A stretch of 61,430 bases of DNA from Alkalimonas sp. (GTDB lineage Bacteria > Pseudomonadota > Gammaproteobacteria > Enterobacterales > Alteromonadaceae): assembly GCF_020831925.1 (NCBI RefSeq), contig NZ_JAFIFQ010000018.1, positions 1 through 61,430 of the forward strand. The letters are read 5' to 3'. Made by a program: the position numbers and the translations under genes. Numbering within the stretch: position 1 is the first letter of the stretch; every line of letters starts with the position of its first letter. Below the pieces are notes generated by a model, which did not search any database, had not been told where the DNA came from, and saw nothing but the letters and a program-made list of their open reading frames with translations. Shown in pieces: positions 18,765 through 27,138 of this stretch.

Positions 18765-19502
18765 TTACTCGCCGGCTTTTTTGATATCCAGCAATTCGAC
18801 TTCGAACACCAGCACACTGTTCGGTGGGATCACGCCCATATCACGCTCGCCGTAGGCCAGCTCAGATGGAATGGTGAAACGGAACTTAGAGCCTACATTC
18901 ATCAGCTGCACACCTTCAGTCCAGCCTGGAATAACGCGGTTTAATGGGAATTCAATCGGCTCACCGCGCTCGTACGAGCTATCGAACACAGTGCCATCAA
19001 TCAGGGTACCCTGGTAGTGCACCTTTACCGTATCAGCAGCCGCTGGTTTAGCCCCTTCGCCCTGCTCCAGCACCTGGTATTGCAGACCAGATTCGGTCAC
19101 CTGCACGCCATCTTTACCGGCATTCTCGGCCAGGAAAGCCTTCCCGACAGCCTTGGCTTCTGCTGCTGCTGCCTGAGCCTGTTGCTCTTGTTTTTCACGG
19201 AAGCTTTGATCCAAGGCGGTTAAGTGCTGCTGAATATCCTCTTCGGTTACCAGCGCCTTGCCTGCAATAGCATCTTTCATGCCACGAACAATGAGATCGG
19301 CATCCAGCTCAATACCCATAGCCTTATGCTCGGCCACGGCATTTTCAATGTAGTAGCCGGCAGAAACACCAAAGCTGTAGGATTGTTTCTGGGTATCGGT
19401 ATCCAGTTTCACCGGGCCTTCATCAGAAACAGAAGCTGGCTGACAGGCGGCCAAAGTTAAGACTGATGCAGCCACCAGGCTGAGTTTGGTTGTTACGCGC
19501 AT
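18765..19502 (-). CDS. fkpA: FkpA/Mip-type FKBP peptidyl-prolyl isomerase, lipoprotein
   Basis: This 245-residue protein helps periplasmic or outer-membrane protein folding. The signal ends in LTLAAC, so the mature form is probably lipid-anchored. Residues about 35-130 form the helical FKBP_N dimerisation arm, with SYSFGVSAGYYI and a glutamine/alanine-rich helix. The C-terminal FKBP domain (about 140-245) contains KVHYQGTLIDGTVFDSSYER, VIPGWTEGVQLM and IPPNSVLVFEVELL. ATG 19502 is chosen because GGAG sits 7 bases upstream; the longer frame starts with TTG. It is divergent from the WD40 gene. Confidence 0.92.
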   Translation of the reverse strand: MRVTTKLSLVAASVLTLAACQPASVSDEGPVKLDTDTQKQSYSFGVSAGYYIENAVAEHKAMGIELDADLIVRGMKDAIAGKALVTEEDIQQHLTALDQSFREKQEQQAQAAAAEAKAVGKAFLAENAGKDGVQVTESGLQYQVLEQGEGAKPAAADTVKVHYQGTLIDGTVFDSSYERGEPIEFPLNRVIPGWTEGVQLMNVGSKFRFTIPSELAYGERDMGVIPPNSVLVFEVELLDIKKAGE

Positions 19503-19576
19503 TATTTTCTCCAAATCGGGCAGCCTAAGCTGCGCACTGTGTTATGATTTTAATCGTCATCCTATACTAACGGTTT

Positions 19577-20581
19577 GTGGAGATGAGGTTAAGCCATAGC
19601 AGCAAATATCTGCCAATTTTCCTGTTTGCACTGCTAACAGCAGCCTGCAGCCGGGTGGAAACCACGCCGGTGCAGCAATGGAAGCATGCTGCCCAGGCCA
19701 CTTATGCCGCCGCCATCTCCAGCGATGGCCGTTATGCGGTGCAATCGTCGGTGCAGCATGGTATTACCATCTGGGATACCGAGCGTCAGGGTTTGATGTA
19801 CCAATGGAATCATCGCGATGCCGATGAAAACATTGTGTTTGCGCTGGCCATAAGCCCAAACAACAGCCATGTGCTGAGCGCCGACCGCACTAACTTTGCC
19901 TTGTGGCGCATTGCCGATGGCGAAAATGTCGGCTACTGGCAGCTGGACGAGTCTTCCGTTCGGGATATTGCCGTCTCACACAATGCGGAGCACCTGTTAA
20001 TCGGCAAAGGCAATGGCGGTGTGCAGCATATTACCTTTGCCAGCGGCCGCAGGCTGGAGTTTCTTGGCCACAGTGAGCGCATCAACAGCGTCGACTTATC
20101 GCCCAATGGTCGCTTTGCCCTAACCGGTGGCAACGATTACATGGCCTATTTGTGGAATACCGAGACCGCCCAAATCGTTCACAGCTTTCCGCACCCAAGC
20201 CGGGTTACTAAAGTCGCCCTGGACCCACAAGGTCGCTTTGCGTTTACCGCCGACAGCCAAAGCACAGCGCAGATTTGGGATATCCAAACGGGTCTGCTGG
20301 TTAGCCGGTTGCAATTTACCGCCCGCCAGCAAATATTTAGCGCCGTACGTTTTAGCGCTGATGGCCGCTGGCTGGCCACCGGCGCTCCCAGTCGCAACTT
20401 AGCCCTGTGGGATGTTCAAAGCGGGCGCGAGTTGCAGCGCTGGCGGGTCTCACCCCGGGTTGGCAGCCGGCCACCCAGCGCCGCCGTGCATGCAGTGGCT
20501 TTCTTTGGTCCTAATCAGCTGATCAGCGAAAGCTCCAGTGGTTTGGCCGAGGTATGGCAGATCCAGCTGGACAACCACTAA
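19577..20581 (+). CDS. WD40-repeat lipoprotein
   Basis: A 334-residue protein with a lipobox (LLTAACS) and about seven WD40 blades, seen as repeated SxDGRYAVxxxxxxxxxIWD-like units: ISSDGRYAVQSS...ITIWD, LSPNGRFALTGG...AYLWN, LDPQGRFAFTAD...AQIWD, FSADGRWLATGA...LALWD. A beta-propeller anchored to a membrane would act as a binding scaffold; its partner is unknown. The GTG at 19577 or the ATG at 19583 could start it; the only Shine-Dalgarno-like sequence (GTGGAG) overlaps both. A TATACT box at 19563-19568 lies so close that the mRNA could be nearly leaderless. It sits between fkpA and slyX. Confidence 0.83.
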   Translation: MEMRLSHSSKYLPIFLFALLTAACSRVETTPVQQWKHAAQATYAAAISSDGRYAVQSSVQHGITIWDTERQGLMYQWNHRDADENIVFALAISPNNSHVLSADRTNFALWRIADGENVGYWQLDESSVRDIAVSHNAEHLLIGKGNGGVQHITFASGRRLEFLGHSERINSVDLSPNGRFALTGGNDYMAYLWNTETAQIVHSFPHPSRVTKVALDPQGRFAFTADSQSTAQIWDIQTGLLVSRLQFTARQQIFSAVRFSADGRWLATGAPSRNLALWDVQSGRELQRWRVSPRVGSRPPSAAVHAVAFFGPNQLISESSSGLAEVWQIQLDNH

Positions 20582-20627
20582 AGCAGTTGCGTAGACTTCA
20601 ACCCCGCAATACAGAGCGAATCAGGTT

Positions 20628-20855
20628 ATGAGCAGCACAGACAGCGACAAAGTCGAACTTCATATTATTGAATTGGAAAGCAAAATTGCTTTTCAAGACG
20701 ATGCCATGCAGCATCTGAGTCAAGAGCTGCTGGAGCACCAAAAACAAATTAAGTTACTGCAGCAGCAAGTGCAACTGCTGGCGAAGCAGCTGCAACGGCA
20801 GGATCAGGATGACATCATGCCACAAGAGCAGGAGCCACCACCGCCGCATTATTAA
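20628..20855 (+). CDS. slyX: SlyX family protein
   Basis: The 75-residue protein is almost entirely a coiled coil: IELESKIAFQDDAMQHLSQE, then a run of heptads with QQQVQLLAKQLQRQ, ending in the proline-rich EPPPPHY tail that is the SlyX trademark. SlyX is widespread beside slyD/fkpA in gammaproteobacteria but its function is unknown. It follows the WD40 gene by 46 bases on the same strand and converges with yheV. Confidence 0.92.
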   Translation: MSSTDSDKVELHIIELESKIAFQDDAMQHLSQELLEHQKQIKLLQQQVQLLAKQLQRQDQDDIMPQEQEPPPPHY

Positions 20856-20870
20856 AGAGGTGGGACGGCT

Positions 20871-21077
20871 TTAATCCGGCTTAAAGACTCCAATCAGTTG
20901 TTCACTGCCGCGCGCCGCTTTGCTCACATCCGCATCCGGTTGCGTCATCTGATAGCCGCAGTGCACGCACTCCACTTTTTCCACATTGTGTTCTAAAAAC
21001 AGCATCATGCTGTCCATGGCATGGCATTTTGGGCAGGTAGCACCAGCGATAAAGCGTTTTTTCTTGCGGGTTGTCAT
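20871..21077 (-). CDS. yheV: YheV family zinc-ribbon protein
   Basis: A 68-residue protein starting MTTRKKKRFIAGATCPKCHA with two CxxC pairs (CPKC and CVHC), forming a small zinc ribbon. YheV proteins are about 66 residues, usually annotated as putative metalloproteins near slyX and yheS, as here. The ATG at 21077 is preferred over a longer frame to 21113 because of the family N terminus and a GAGAG site upstream. Function is unknown. Confidence 0.9.
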   Translation of the reverse strand: MTTRKKKRFIAGATCPKCHAMDSMMLFLEHNVEKVECVHCGYQMTQPDADVSKAARGSEQLIGVFKPD

Positions 21078-21219
21078 ACAGCTCTCGATTTGTGAACTCT
21101 GCCCATTATACATCAGTGCCCACTAAAATGATCAGTGCTGTCGCCCACTGTGCTCGCTGAGCAGTCACTTCTTCAGGTATACTGCCTGCTTTGTGCAATG
21201 CTGCAACAGAGATGTCTTC

Positions 21220-23121
21220 ATGATCCAATTGCAACAACTTGAACTGCGCCGTGGCAGCAAAGCCTTGTTTAGCGACGTCAGTCTGACCATTTTTCCCGGC
21301 CAGAAGATTGGCATTATCGGCGCCAATGGCTGCGGCAAGTCGTCTTTATTCGCCTGCTTTTTGGGGCAGCTGGCTCCTGATGCCGGTGAGCTTAGTATTC
21401 CGTCCAGTTGGGTCATCTCGACAGTCGCACAGGAAACACCGGCACTGGATTGCCCGGCGATGGATTATGTGTTGCAGGGCGATGAAGCCTTGTATCCGCT
21501 GCTGCAACTCCTCAAACAAGGCGGCGATGGCGAGCAGCTGGCCAAAGCCCACCAGCAAATTGAGCAGTTAAACGGTTACAGCGCCGAAGCCAAGGCCGGC
21601 ATTCTGCTGGCTGGCCTGGGCTTTGATGGCGCCATGCAGCAACAAGCGGTGAAATCTTTCTCCGGTGGCTGGAGGATGCGGCTGAACCTGGCGCGAGCGC
21701 TGATGAAGCCCTCGCAATTGCTGCTGCTGGATGAGCCGACCAACCACCTGGATTTGGATGCGGTGCTCTGGCTGGAGAAATACCTGCAAAACTACGATGG
21801 CACCCTGCTGCTTATCAGCCACGACCGGGACTTCCTGGATGCTGTTACCGACAGCATGATCCATATCGAGCGCCAACAGGTGCAGCTGTACAAAGGCAAC
21901 TACAGCCAGTTCGAACGCCAACGCGCCGAGCGGCTGGCACAGCAGCAATCCATGTTTGAGAAGCAACAACAGCAGGTCGCGCATTTGCAGCAGTTTATCG
22001 ACCGCTTTAAAGCCAAAGCCTCCAAGGCCAAACAAGCCCAAAGCCGGGTCAAAGCGCTGGAGCGCATGACCATGCTGGCCCCGGCTCATGTCGACTCGCC
22101 ATTTAGTTTTGCGTTTCGCCCGCCCAAAGCCCTGCCCAACCCACTGCTAAAGCTGGAAAAAGTGCAGCTTGGTTATGGCGACCACACCATCTTGCACAAC
22201 ATCAATTTTCAGTTGTTACCGGGCAGCCGCATTGGCTTACTGGGCCGCAATGGTGCCGGTAAATCCACCCTGATCAAGCATCTGGCCGGTAATCTGCCAG
22301 CCCAGGCTGGCGAGCTTTGGACCGCCAGTGGCATCAGCCTGGGCTATTTTGCCCAGCACCAACTGGAAACGCTGCGGCCAACCGATTCGGCGCTGTTGCA
22401 ATTGCAACGGCTGGATCCGGCCGCCAGCGAGCAAAGCCTGCGCGATTTTCTGGGCGGTTTTGGCTTTCATGGCGATAAAGCGCTGGAACCCTGCGCGCCT
22501 TTTTCCGGTGGTGAAAAAGCCCGGCTGGTCCTGGCCTTGCTGGTGTATCAACGGCCGAACTTACTGCTGCTGGATGAGCCAACCAACCACCTGGATCTAG
22601 ACATGCGCGAAGCCATCGTCATGGCGTTGCAGGAGTTTGAGGGTGCCATCGTGGTGGTGTCGCACGATCGTCACTTACTAACCAGTACCACCGATGAATT
22701 TTATCTGGTAGCCGATGGCAAGGTAGCCCCCTTTGCTGGTGATTTGCAGGATTACTATCAATGGCTGCAACAAGACAGCCGCAAGCAAAACACCCAGGCA
22801 GAACCCAAGCCAGACAGCGCCAGTCAGCGTAAAGACCAAAAGCGCCTTGAAGCCGAGCTGAGAAATCTGCTTAGACCACTCAAAAAAAAGCTGGAACAAG
22901 CCGAAGCCCAACAAGAGCAGCTTACAACCCGGCTGGCCGAACTGGAGCAACAACTGGCCGAGCCAGAGCTGTACGAAGCTGCGCGTAAAGCGGAGCTGAC
23001 CGAGCGCCTGAACGAACAGGCCAGTGCTAGCAAAACCCTGGCCCAGGTGGAAGAAGACTGGTTCCTGCTGCAGGACGAACTGGAGCAGACCGAGCAAGCG
23101 TTCTGGCAGCAATATGGCTAA
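21220..23121 (+). CDS. yheS: ABC-F ATPase YheS
   Basis: A 633-residue ABC-F protein, without membrane segments, expected to bind ribosomes rather than transport. The two ATPase domains have Walker A at GANGCGKSS and GRNGAGKST, signature motifs FSGGWRMRL and FSGGEKARL, and Walker B LLLDEPTNHLDLD twice. Between them is the linker with basic and glutamine-rich helices (about 235-300), and a C-terminal coiled coil (about 550-633) of the YheS type. The ATG at 21220 gives MIQLQQLELRRG, the usual ABC-F start. The stop overlaps the next gene by 8 bases. Confidence 0.95.
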   Translation: MIQLQQLELRRGSKALFSDVSLTIFPGQKIGIIGANGCGKSSLFACFLGQLAPDAGELSIPSSWVISTVAQETPALDCPAMDYVLQGDEALYPLLQLLKQGGDGEQLAKAHQQIEQLNGYSAEAKAGILLAGLGFDGAMQQQAVKSFSGGWRMRLNLARALMKPSQLLLLDEPTNHLDLDAVLWLEKYLQNYDGTLLLISHDRDFLDAVTDSMIHIERQQVQLYKGNYSQFERQRAERLAQQQSMFEKQQQQVAHLQQFIDRFKAKASKAKQAQSRVKALERMTMLAPAHVDSPFSFAFRPPKALPNPLLKLEKVQLGYGDHTILHNINFQLLPGSRIGLLGRNGAGKSTLIKHLAGNLPAQAGELWTASGISLGYFAQHQLETLRPTDSALLQLQRLDPAASEQSLRDFLGGFGFHGDKALEPCAPFSGGEKARLVLALLVYQRPNLLLLDEPTNHLDLDMREAIVMALQEFEGAIVVVSHDRHLLTSTTDEFYLVADGKVAPFAGDLQDYYQWLQQDSRKQNTQAEPKPDSASQRKDQKRLEAELRNLLRPLKKKLEQAEAQQEQLTTRLAELEQQLAEPELYEAARKAELTERLNEQASASKTLAQVEEDWFLLQDELEQTEQAFWQQYG

Positions 23122-23566
23122 GCTGCCAACGGCTGAGCAATTCTGGCAGTTCTGCCTGCAATGCTACCCTGGTATGCAGCAATCGTTGCTGAGGTTGCAG
23201 GATGACTTGGGTGCCAATGTCAATCTGCTGCTGTTGCTGCTGTATGCAGAGCAACAACACTGGTACTGGTCTGATGCAGAGATAGCCCGGCTGCACCAGG
23301 CAGTGCTGCCGGCCAATCAGCAGTACACCCTGCCCATTCGCCAGTTGCGCCGTCAGTTAAGTGAACAGCCCACCATTAAAGCAGCTTTGTTGGAAGCCGA
23401 GCTGGCAGCAGAAAAATTAGAGCAACAGGCGCTGCTCACAGTCTGTCCGGAGCCAGCTCATCCGTCGGATACCGATTTGCTTGCACGGTACTTGCGGCAG
23501 TTGGCACCACAAGCCGAGCGTTGGCAGCAGACATTGTTTGATCTGCGTCAAAGCCTGATGCACTAG
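23114..23566 (+). CDS. TIGR02444 family protein
   Basis: A 150-residue helical protein beginning MAKLPTAEQFWQFCLQCYPG, followed by QSLLRLQDDLGANVNLLLLLL. These are the FW..x..Y....q..lL.lQD..g.dVN.lL signatures of TIGR02444. The family is found in gammaproteobacteria next to yheS and has no known role. The start lies inside yheS (8-base overlap), which implies translational coupling to the ABC-F gene. Confidence 0.88.
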   Translation: MAKLPTAEQFWQFCLQCYPGMQQSLLRLQDDLGANVNLLLLLLYAEQQHWYWSDAEIARLHQAVLPANQQYTLPIRQLRRQLSEQPTIKAALLEAELAAEKLEQQALLTVCPEPAHPSDTDLLARYLRQLAPQAERWQQTLFDLRQSLMH

Positions 23567-23671
23567 CCCCTCTTACGCCAACAAAGCCCCCGCAAAGCTT
23601 GATCCAGGTCAGTTTTTACCCAGCCGCTTGCTTCTACACTGAATGCAGTTATCAGACAGGAGGAGCATCCC

Positions 23672-23812
23672 ATGAACCTGTGGCAAGAATTTATATCCGA
23701 TCCGGTGATCTTTATTTCCTTTACTGGCCTCGCCCTAGTGATAGGCCTATGCATTTTTTATGCAGTGTACTTTTTGTACAAGGTTGACCACGACAAACAG
23801 GAAGCCAAATAA
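23672..23812 (+). CDS. Small DUF3149-like membrane protein
   Basis: A 46-residue protein, MNLWQEFISDPVIFISFTGL and onward, with one membrane helix (about 13-35) and a short charged tail DHDKQEAK. A perfect AGGAGG site (AGGAGGAGC) lies 5-10 bases before the ATG, strong evidence that it is translated. Length and the WQEF-SDP start match the DUF3149 family of tiny transmembrane proteins. Function is unknown. A terminator hairpin follows 15 bases after the stop. Confidence 0.78.
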   Translation: MNLWQEFISDPVIFISFTGLALVIGLCIFYAVYFLYKVDHDKQEAK

Positions 23813-23826
23813 ACCCCTGGCACCAC

Positions 23827-23853
23827 AGCCGCAAACCAAACTTTGCGGCTTAC
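23827..23853 (+). terminator. Hairpin after the DUF3149-like gene
   Basis: AGCCGCAAA pairs with TTTGCGGCT (9 bp, 6-base loop), followed by only a weak T stretch (TACT). Probable Rho-independent terminator of the small membrane-protein gene. Confidence 0.6.
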
Positions 23854-23979
23854 TGCTGGTAGGATCCAGCGTCAGGTGCCGACTATCGCAAATCGGTATT
23901 TTTTTAACAGGTCCCTCTTGCGTTTTCGGAAGCCGGGCGCCATCTTAAGACTGGTCGTTCGTTCTTTGATGGCACTGTG

Positions 23980-24294
23980 ATGCAGCTGATCCGTTCACTT
24001 TGGTTGTTGTTGCTGGTTACTGGCTTTAGCCAGTCGCAGCCTTATGCCAGTAGTGAAGCCTCGGTACTGCCGCAACAAGACAGCATCGCTGCTCTGTTGC
24101 AACACAGCAGCGATTGGGTACAACGCTCTAAGTCGTACGATGACAATCACGATGATAGTGATGCTGCCACCACAAGCGCCCAGCCACAGCGGGTAGCCAG
24201 CCTCTACAGCGCTACTAACTCAGCCGCTAGCATTGCACTGGCCACGGTCCGAAGTGCCAATCTTGCCAGGGCTCCTCCGGTTTTATCCTGCTAA
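23980..24294 (+). CDS. Small secreted protein, unknown
   Basis: A 104-residue frame with a signal peptide (MQLIRSLWLLLLVTGFSQSQ, cleavage near PYA-SS) and a low-complexity, Ser/Ala/Asp-rich mature part ending in RAPPVLSC. A GTG three bases earlier is in frame. No clear ribosome-binding site is visible, and I recognise no family. Codon use is similar to its neighbours. It might be a genuine exported peptide or a fortuitous frame; the signal peptide favours the former. Confidence 0.45.
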   Translation: MQLIRSLWLLLLVTGFSQSQPYASSEASVLPQQDSIAALLQHSSDWVQRSKSYDDNHDDSDAATTSAQPQRVASLYSATNSAASIALATVRSANLARAPPVLSC

Positions 24295-24312
24295 CACAAC
24301 AGTCATTTTTTG

Positions 24313-24364
24313 CTCCGGCGACGGAGTCCAACTGCTTTGTTGCAGCAGCCTGAATGGCTGCTGC
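24313..24364 (+). promoter_or_regulatory. Two-hairpin leader of the CBS-domain gene
   Basis: CTCCG-GCGA-CGGAG (24313-24326) is a stem with a GNRA tetraloop. GCAGCAGCC-TGAAT-GGCTGCTGC (24342-24364) is a perfect 9-bp stem that ends exactly where the GGAGGA ribosome-binding site begins (24365). CTGC at 24332-24335 could pair instead with GCAG at 24342-24345, so two structures compete. This suggests structure-controlled translation, by inference. Confidence 0.5.
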
Positions 24365-24376
24365 GGAGGATTGACC

Positions 24377-24937
24377 ATGAAACACCTGACCCTTTACCCA
24401 CTGGATGCCAACGATCATCTGGTGCAACCCAATGAATGTCATCAGCAGGAACTTAGCACAGCCGCTATCCATTGGCTGACCGATTTTCAGCAGCACCAGC
24501 CCAGTCTGCTGGAAGCCGAAACACCGGCCACCGAAGCACTGATGATGTTGGAGCGCGAGCACAGCACACTCAAGCTGGTGGTCGATGCCAATGAAGAACT
24601 GATTGGTCTGATCAGCCCACAACAATTATCGGCGCAAAGCATTATGCGCCGGGTGGTGATGGGCGAAGCCCGCGATGAGATCACCGTCAGGGACTTGATG
24701 CTGCCACGTAGCCGCTTAAAGGCACTGGCGTATCAGGATCTGCTGCGCAGCAAAATAAGTGATGTGCTGAGCACCTTGCAGCGCGAAGGTGAGGCGTTTT
24801 GTTTGGTGCTGGATCGCAACAGTCATCAAATCCGCGGCGTACTAAGCAGTGAAGCCATTGCTAAGCGCTTGCAGCTGCCACTGAAGGTCACGCCTGCACC
24901 CACTTTTTTGCAGTTGTTTGATTCGGTGCTGGCCTGA
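24377..24937 (+). CDS. CBS-domain protein
   Basis: A 186-residue cytosolic protein with a pair of CBS motifs. The first (about 45-85) includes PATEALMMLEREHSTLKLVV and DANEELIGLIS; the second (about 105-170) includes VRDLMLPRSRLKALAY and AFCLVLDRNSHQIRGVLSS. CBS pairs bind adenosyl ligands such as AMP, ATP or c-di-AMP and regulate attached or partner proteins; no effector domain is fused here. The GGAGGA site follows directly after a strong hairpin, so translation may be controlled. It converges with pmbA. Confidence 0.85.
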   Translation: MKHLTLYPLDANDHLVQPNECHQQELSTAAIHWLTDFQQHQPSLLEAETPATEALMMLEREHSTLKLVVDANEELIGLISPQQLSAQSIMRRVVMGEARDEITVRDLMLPRSRLKALAYQDLLRSKISDVLSTLQREGEAFCLVLDRNSHQIRGVLSSEAIAKRLQLPLKVTPAPTFLQLFDSVLA

Positions 24938-24952
24938 CACCCGGAAGTGTGT

Positions 24953-24983
24953 AAAAAGCAACAGGCCCGCTAGTGCGGGCCTG
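24953..24983 (-). terminator. pmbA terminator
   Basis: CAGGCCCGC and GCGGGCCTG form a perfect 9-bp stem with a 4-base loop. On the minus strand TTGCTTTTT follows, so it fits termination of pmbA; it may also affect the convergent CBS gene. Confidence 0.78.
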
Positions 24984-25005
24984 CCTGTGTTGACGCTATG
25001 AATCT

Positions 25006-26364
25006 TTAATTGCCGGCCAACTGCATCGACTCAATCAGCACCGAGCCGGTTTGCACACCGCCGCGCACATCCACATCCTTGCCAATGGCAACAATACGCT
25101 GGAACATCTCTTTCAGGTTGCCGGCAATGGTGACTTCTGCCACCGGGAACTGAATTTCGCCGTTCTCTACCCAAAAACCTGCAGCGCCGCGCGAATAATC
25201 ACCGGTTACAGTATTCACCCCTTGCCCCATCAGTTCGGTCACCAGCAGGCCACGTCCCATGTGCTGGCAAAGGGCGGCTAAATCCTGCTCGCCATGCTGT
25301 ACCAGCCAATTATGGATACCACCGGCATGGCCGGTACTGGCCAGGCCAAGTTTGCGGGCTGAATAACTGGTCAGTAGCCAACTGGTCAACACACCTTGTT
25401 CAATCACCGCCAGGTCGCGGGTTTTCACGCCTTCGCCATCAAAAGGACTGGATGCCAGGCCCTGCAGCAGATGAGGCCGCTCGATGATGTTCAAATGCTC
25501 AGGGAAAATACGTTGGCCCAGCTTATCCAGTAAAAAACTGGACTGACGGTAAATGCTGCCACCGCTGATGGCACTGACCAGGTGGCCAAATAAGCTGCTG
25601 GCAATATCGGCACGGAAAATAACCGGCACTTTTTCCGTCGGCACCTGGCGCGCATCCAACCGGGCGACGGTTTCCTCTGCCGCTTCACGGCCCACCTGCT
25701 CCGGACTTAGCAGTTTGGTAAAATCACGATGCACGCTGTAGCTGTAATCGCGCTGCATGTCCTGCTCGGTTTTCCCGATCATCACACAACTGATGCTGTG
25801 CCGGCTGCTGGGGTAACCGACCAATTGACCATGGCTGTTGCCATAGACTTTGATGCCCTGATGCGACGAAAACGACGCCCCTTCGGAATTGACAATACGG
25901 CTGTCGTAATCAAAAGCGGCCTGCTCTGCGCGGGCACAGCTGGCAATGGCATCGCTGGTATCCACGTCATGCGGGTGAAACAAGTCTAGCTCGGCTGGGC
26001 TAAACTCCAGCCAACTTGCTTCAGCGACACCAGCGCAGGGGTCTTCCGAGGTATAGCGGGCAATATCTACCGCTGCTTCGACCGCACGTTGCAGTGCCTG
26101 CGGGCTTAAGTCAGCCGTCGAAGCCGAGCCTTTGCGCTGACCAAAGTACAGGCTGATGCCAAGGCCGCCGTCCTGATTAAACTCCAGCGTTTCCACCTCG
26201 CCATGGCGAGTTTCGACACTCAGGCCGCGGGTGCGGCTCATCGAAGCTTCGGCGCTGCTGGCTCCCAGCCTTCTGGCATGGGCCAGCACCTGGCTGACCG
26301 CTTCTTTTACTTCCGCAATTTCCTGCTGGATGTCTTGCTGTATTTGCTGCTGCGTTACTTGCAT
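25006..26364 (-). CDS. pmbA: TldE/PmbA metalloprotease subunit
   Basis: PmbA (TldE) pairs with TldD in a cytosolic protease that matures peptides such as microcin B17 and degrades CcdA. The 452-residue protein shows the family elements: SRTRGLSVETRHGEVETLEF, GLGISLYFGQRKGSASTADL, and the C-terminal MGQGVNTVTGDYSRGAAGFWVENGE region. As normal for this subunit it lacks the zinc motif, which TldD supplies (at 33008-34447 here). ATG 26364 has a GAGGGG site upstream and is preferred over a start at 26403. It is divergent from yjgA, as in E. coli. Confidence 0.95.
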   Translation of the reverse strand: MQVTQQQIQQDIQQEIAEVKEAVSQVLAHARRLGASSAEASMSRTRGLSVETRHGEVETLEFNQDGGLGISLYFGQRKGSASTADLSPQALQRAVEAAVDIARYTSEDPCAGVAEASWLEFSPAELDLFHPHDVDTSDAIASCARAEQAAFDYDSRIVNSEGASFSSHQGIKVYGNSHGQLVGYPSSRHSISCVMIGKTEQDMQRDYSYSVHRDFTKLLSPEQVGREAAEETVARLDARQVPTEKVPVIFRADIASSLFGHLVSAISGGSIYRQSSFLLDKLGQRIFPEHLNIIERPHLLQGLASSPFDGEGVKTRDLAVIEQGVLTSWLLTSYSARKLGLASTGHAGGIHNWLVQHGEQDLAALCQHMGRGLLVTELMGQGVNTVTGDYSRGAAGFWVENGEIQFPVAEVTIAGNLKEMFQRIVAIGKDVDVRGGVQTGSVLIESMQLAGN

Positions 26365-26431
26365 AGCCCCTCGTTCCTGCAATAAAGAGCACACTCTTTG
26401 CAATGCGCTGCTCTTTCACACTGCGATACGT

Positions 26432-26437
26432 TATAAT
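26432..26437 (+). promoter_or_regulatory. -10 box between pmbA and yjgA
   Basis: A consensus TATAAT lies 34 bases before the yjgA start, within ATTATAA-like sequence readable on both strands. No clear -35 box is present, so the assignment is moderate. Confidence 0.45.
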
Positions 26438-26470
26438 GATGCCATATAGTGTACTCAGATAAGTGACAAG

Positions 26471-26992
26471 ATGACAGAATTTCTCCACGGCGACTGGGAT
26501 GAAGACGAAGAGCTCAAGAGCAAAAGCCAGGTAAAGCGCGAAATGGAAGCGCTGCAAAAACTGGGCGAAGAACTGCTGGCACTGGCGCCTGCCTCGCGCG
26601 CCAAGGTACCGATGGACGACGAACTCAAAGATGCCTTGCTGCTGGCCGATAAGTTATCGAGCAAGCGTGAAGCCCTACGCCGCCATATTCAATTTATTGG
26701 CCGTTTGATGCGCAGCCGCGATATCGAGCCGATTGAGCAGGCGCTGGCGCTTATTCGCAACACCAATCAGGCCGCTACCCGCAAGTTTCATCTGGTGGAA
26801 CAGTGGCGTGATCGTCTGCTGGAAGAAAAAGATGCCGTGACCCACTTTGTCGCTGAATACCCGGACGTGGATGTGCAGCAACTGCGCCAGCTGATCCGTC
26901 AGGCGCAAAAAGAGCAGCAAAAGCAGCAACCACCGAAAGCATTTCGTGAGCTGTTTCAGCTGATCCGGCCTTACATCACCACCGAGCAATAA
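26471..26992 (+). CDS. yjgA: Dual-action ribosomal maturation protein (YjgA/DarP)
   Basis: DarP associates with pre-50S particles and helps their late assembly. The 173-residue acidic-basic helical protein has the family pattern: a charged N terminus (DWDEDEELKSKSQVKREMEA), LPASRAKVPMDDELKDALL-like core, KREALRRHIQFIGRLMR and a C-terminal LRQLIRQAQKEQ followed by FRELFQLIRPYI. It is divergent from pmbA, the conserved gammaproteobacterial arrangement. Confidence 0.95.
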   Translation: MTEFLHGDWDEDEELKSKSQVKREMEALQKLGEELLALAPASRAKVPMDDELKDALLLADKLSSKREALRRHIQFIGRLMRSRDIEPIEQALALIRNTNQAATRKFHLVEQWRDRLLEEKDAVTHFVAEYPDVDVQQLRQLIRQAQKEQQKQQPPKAFRELFQLIRPYITTEQ

Positions 26993-27011
26993 CCTCTAGT
27001 TATCAATACAC

Positions 27012-27040
27012 CCGCATTGCAGCGTTCGGTTGCTATGCGG
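27012..27040 (+). terminator. Hairpin downstream of yjgA
   Basis: CCGCAT pairs with ATGCGG, and after a mismatch GCAGC pairs with GTTGC around a GTTCG loop. It lacks a T-run, so it may be a terminator aided by Rho or an mRNA-stabilising end. Confidence 0.45.
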
Positions 27041-27138
27041 ATTATTGAGCTGCACGCTTAAACAGCAAAAGCCGATAGGCGCTAGCAGTAAAATCAGTTA
27101 CCATTCTGCTTACAGTTGGTGATCAAGAAGACAGACGC

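Noticed and set aside
23600-23620. FNR-like site TTGATCCAGGTCAG
   Set aside because: Only one half-site fits; the second half does not match ATCAA.
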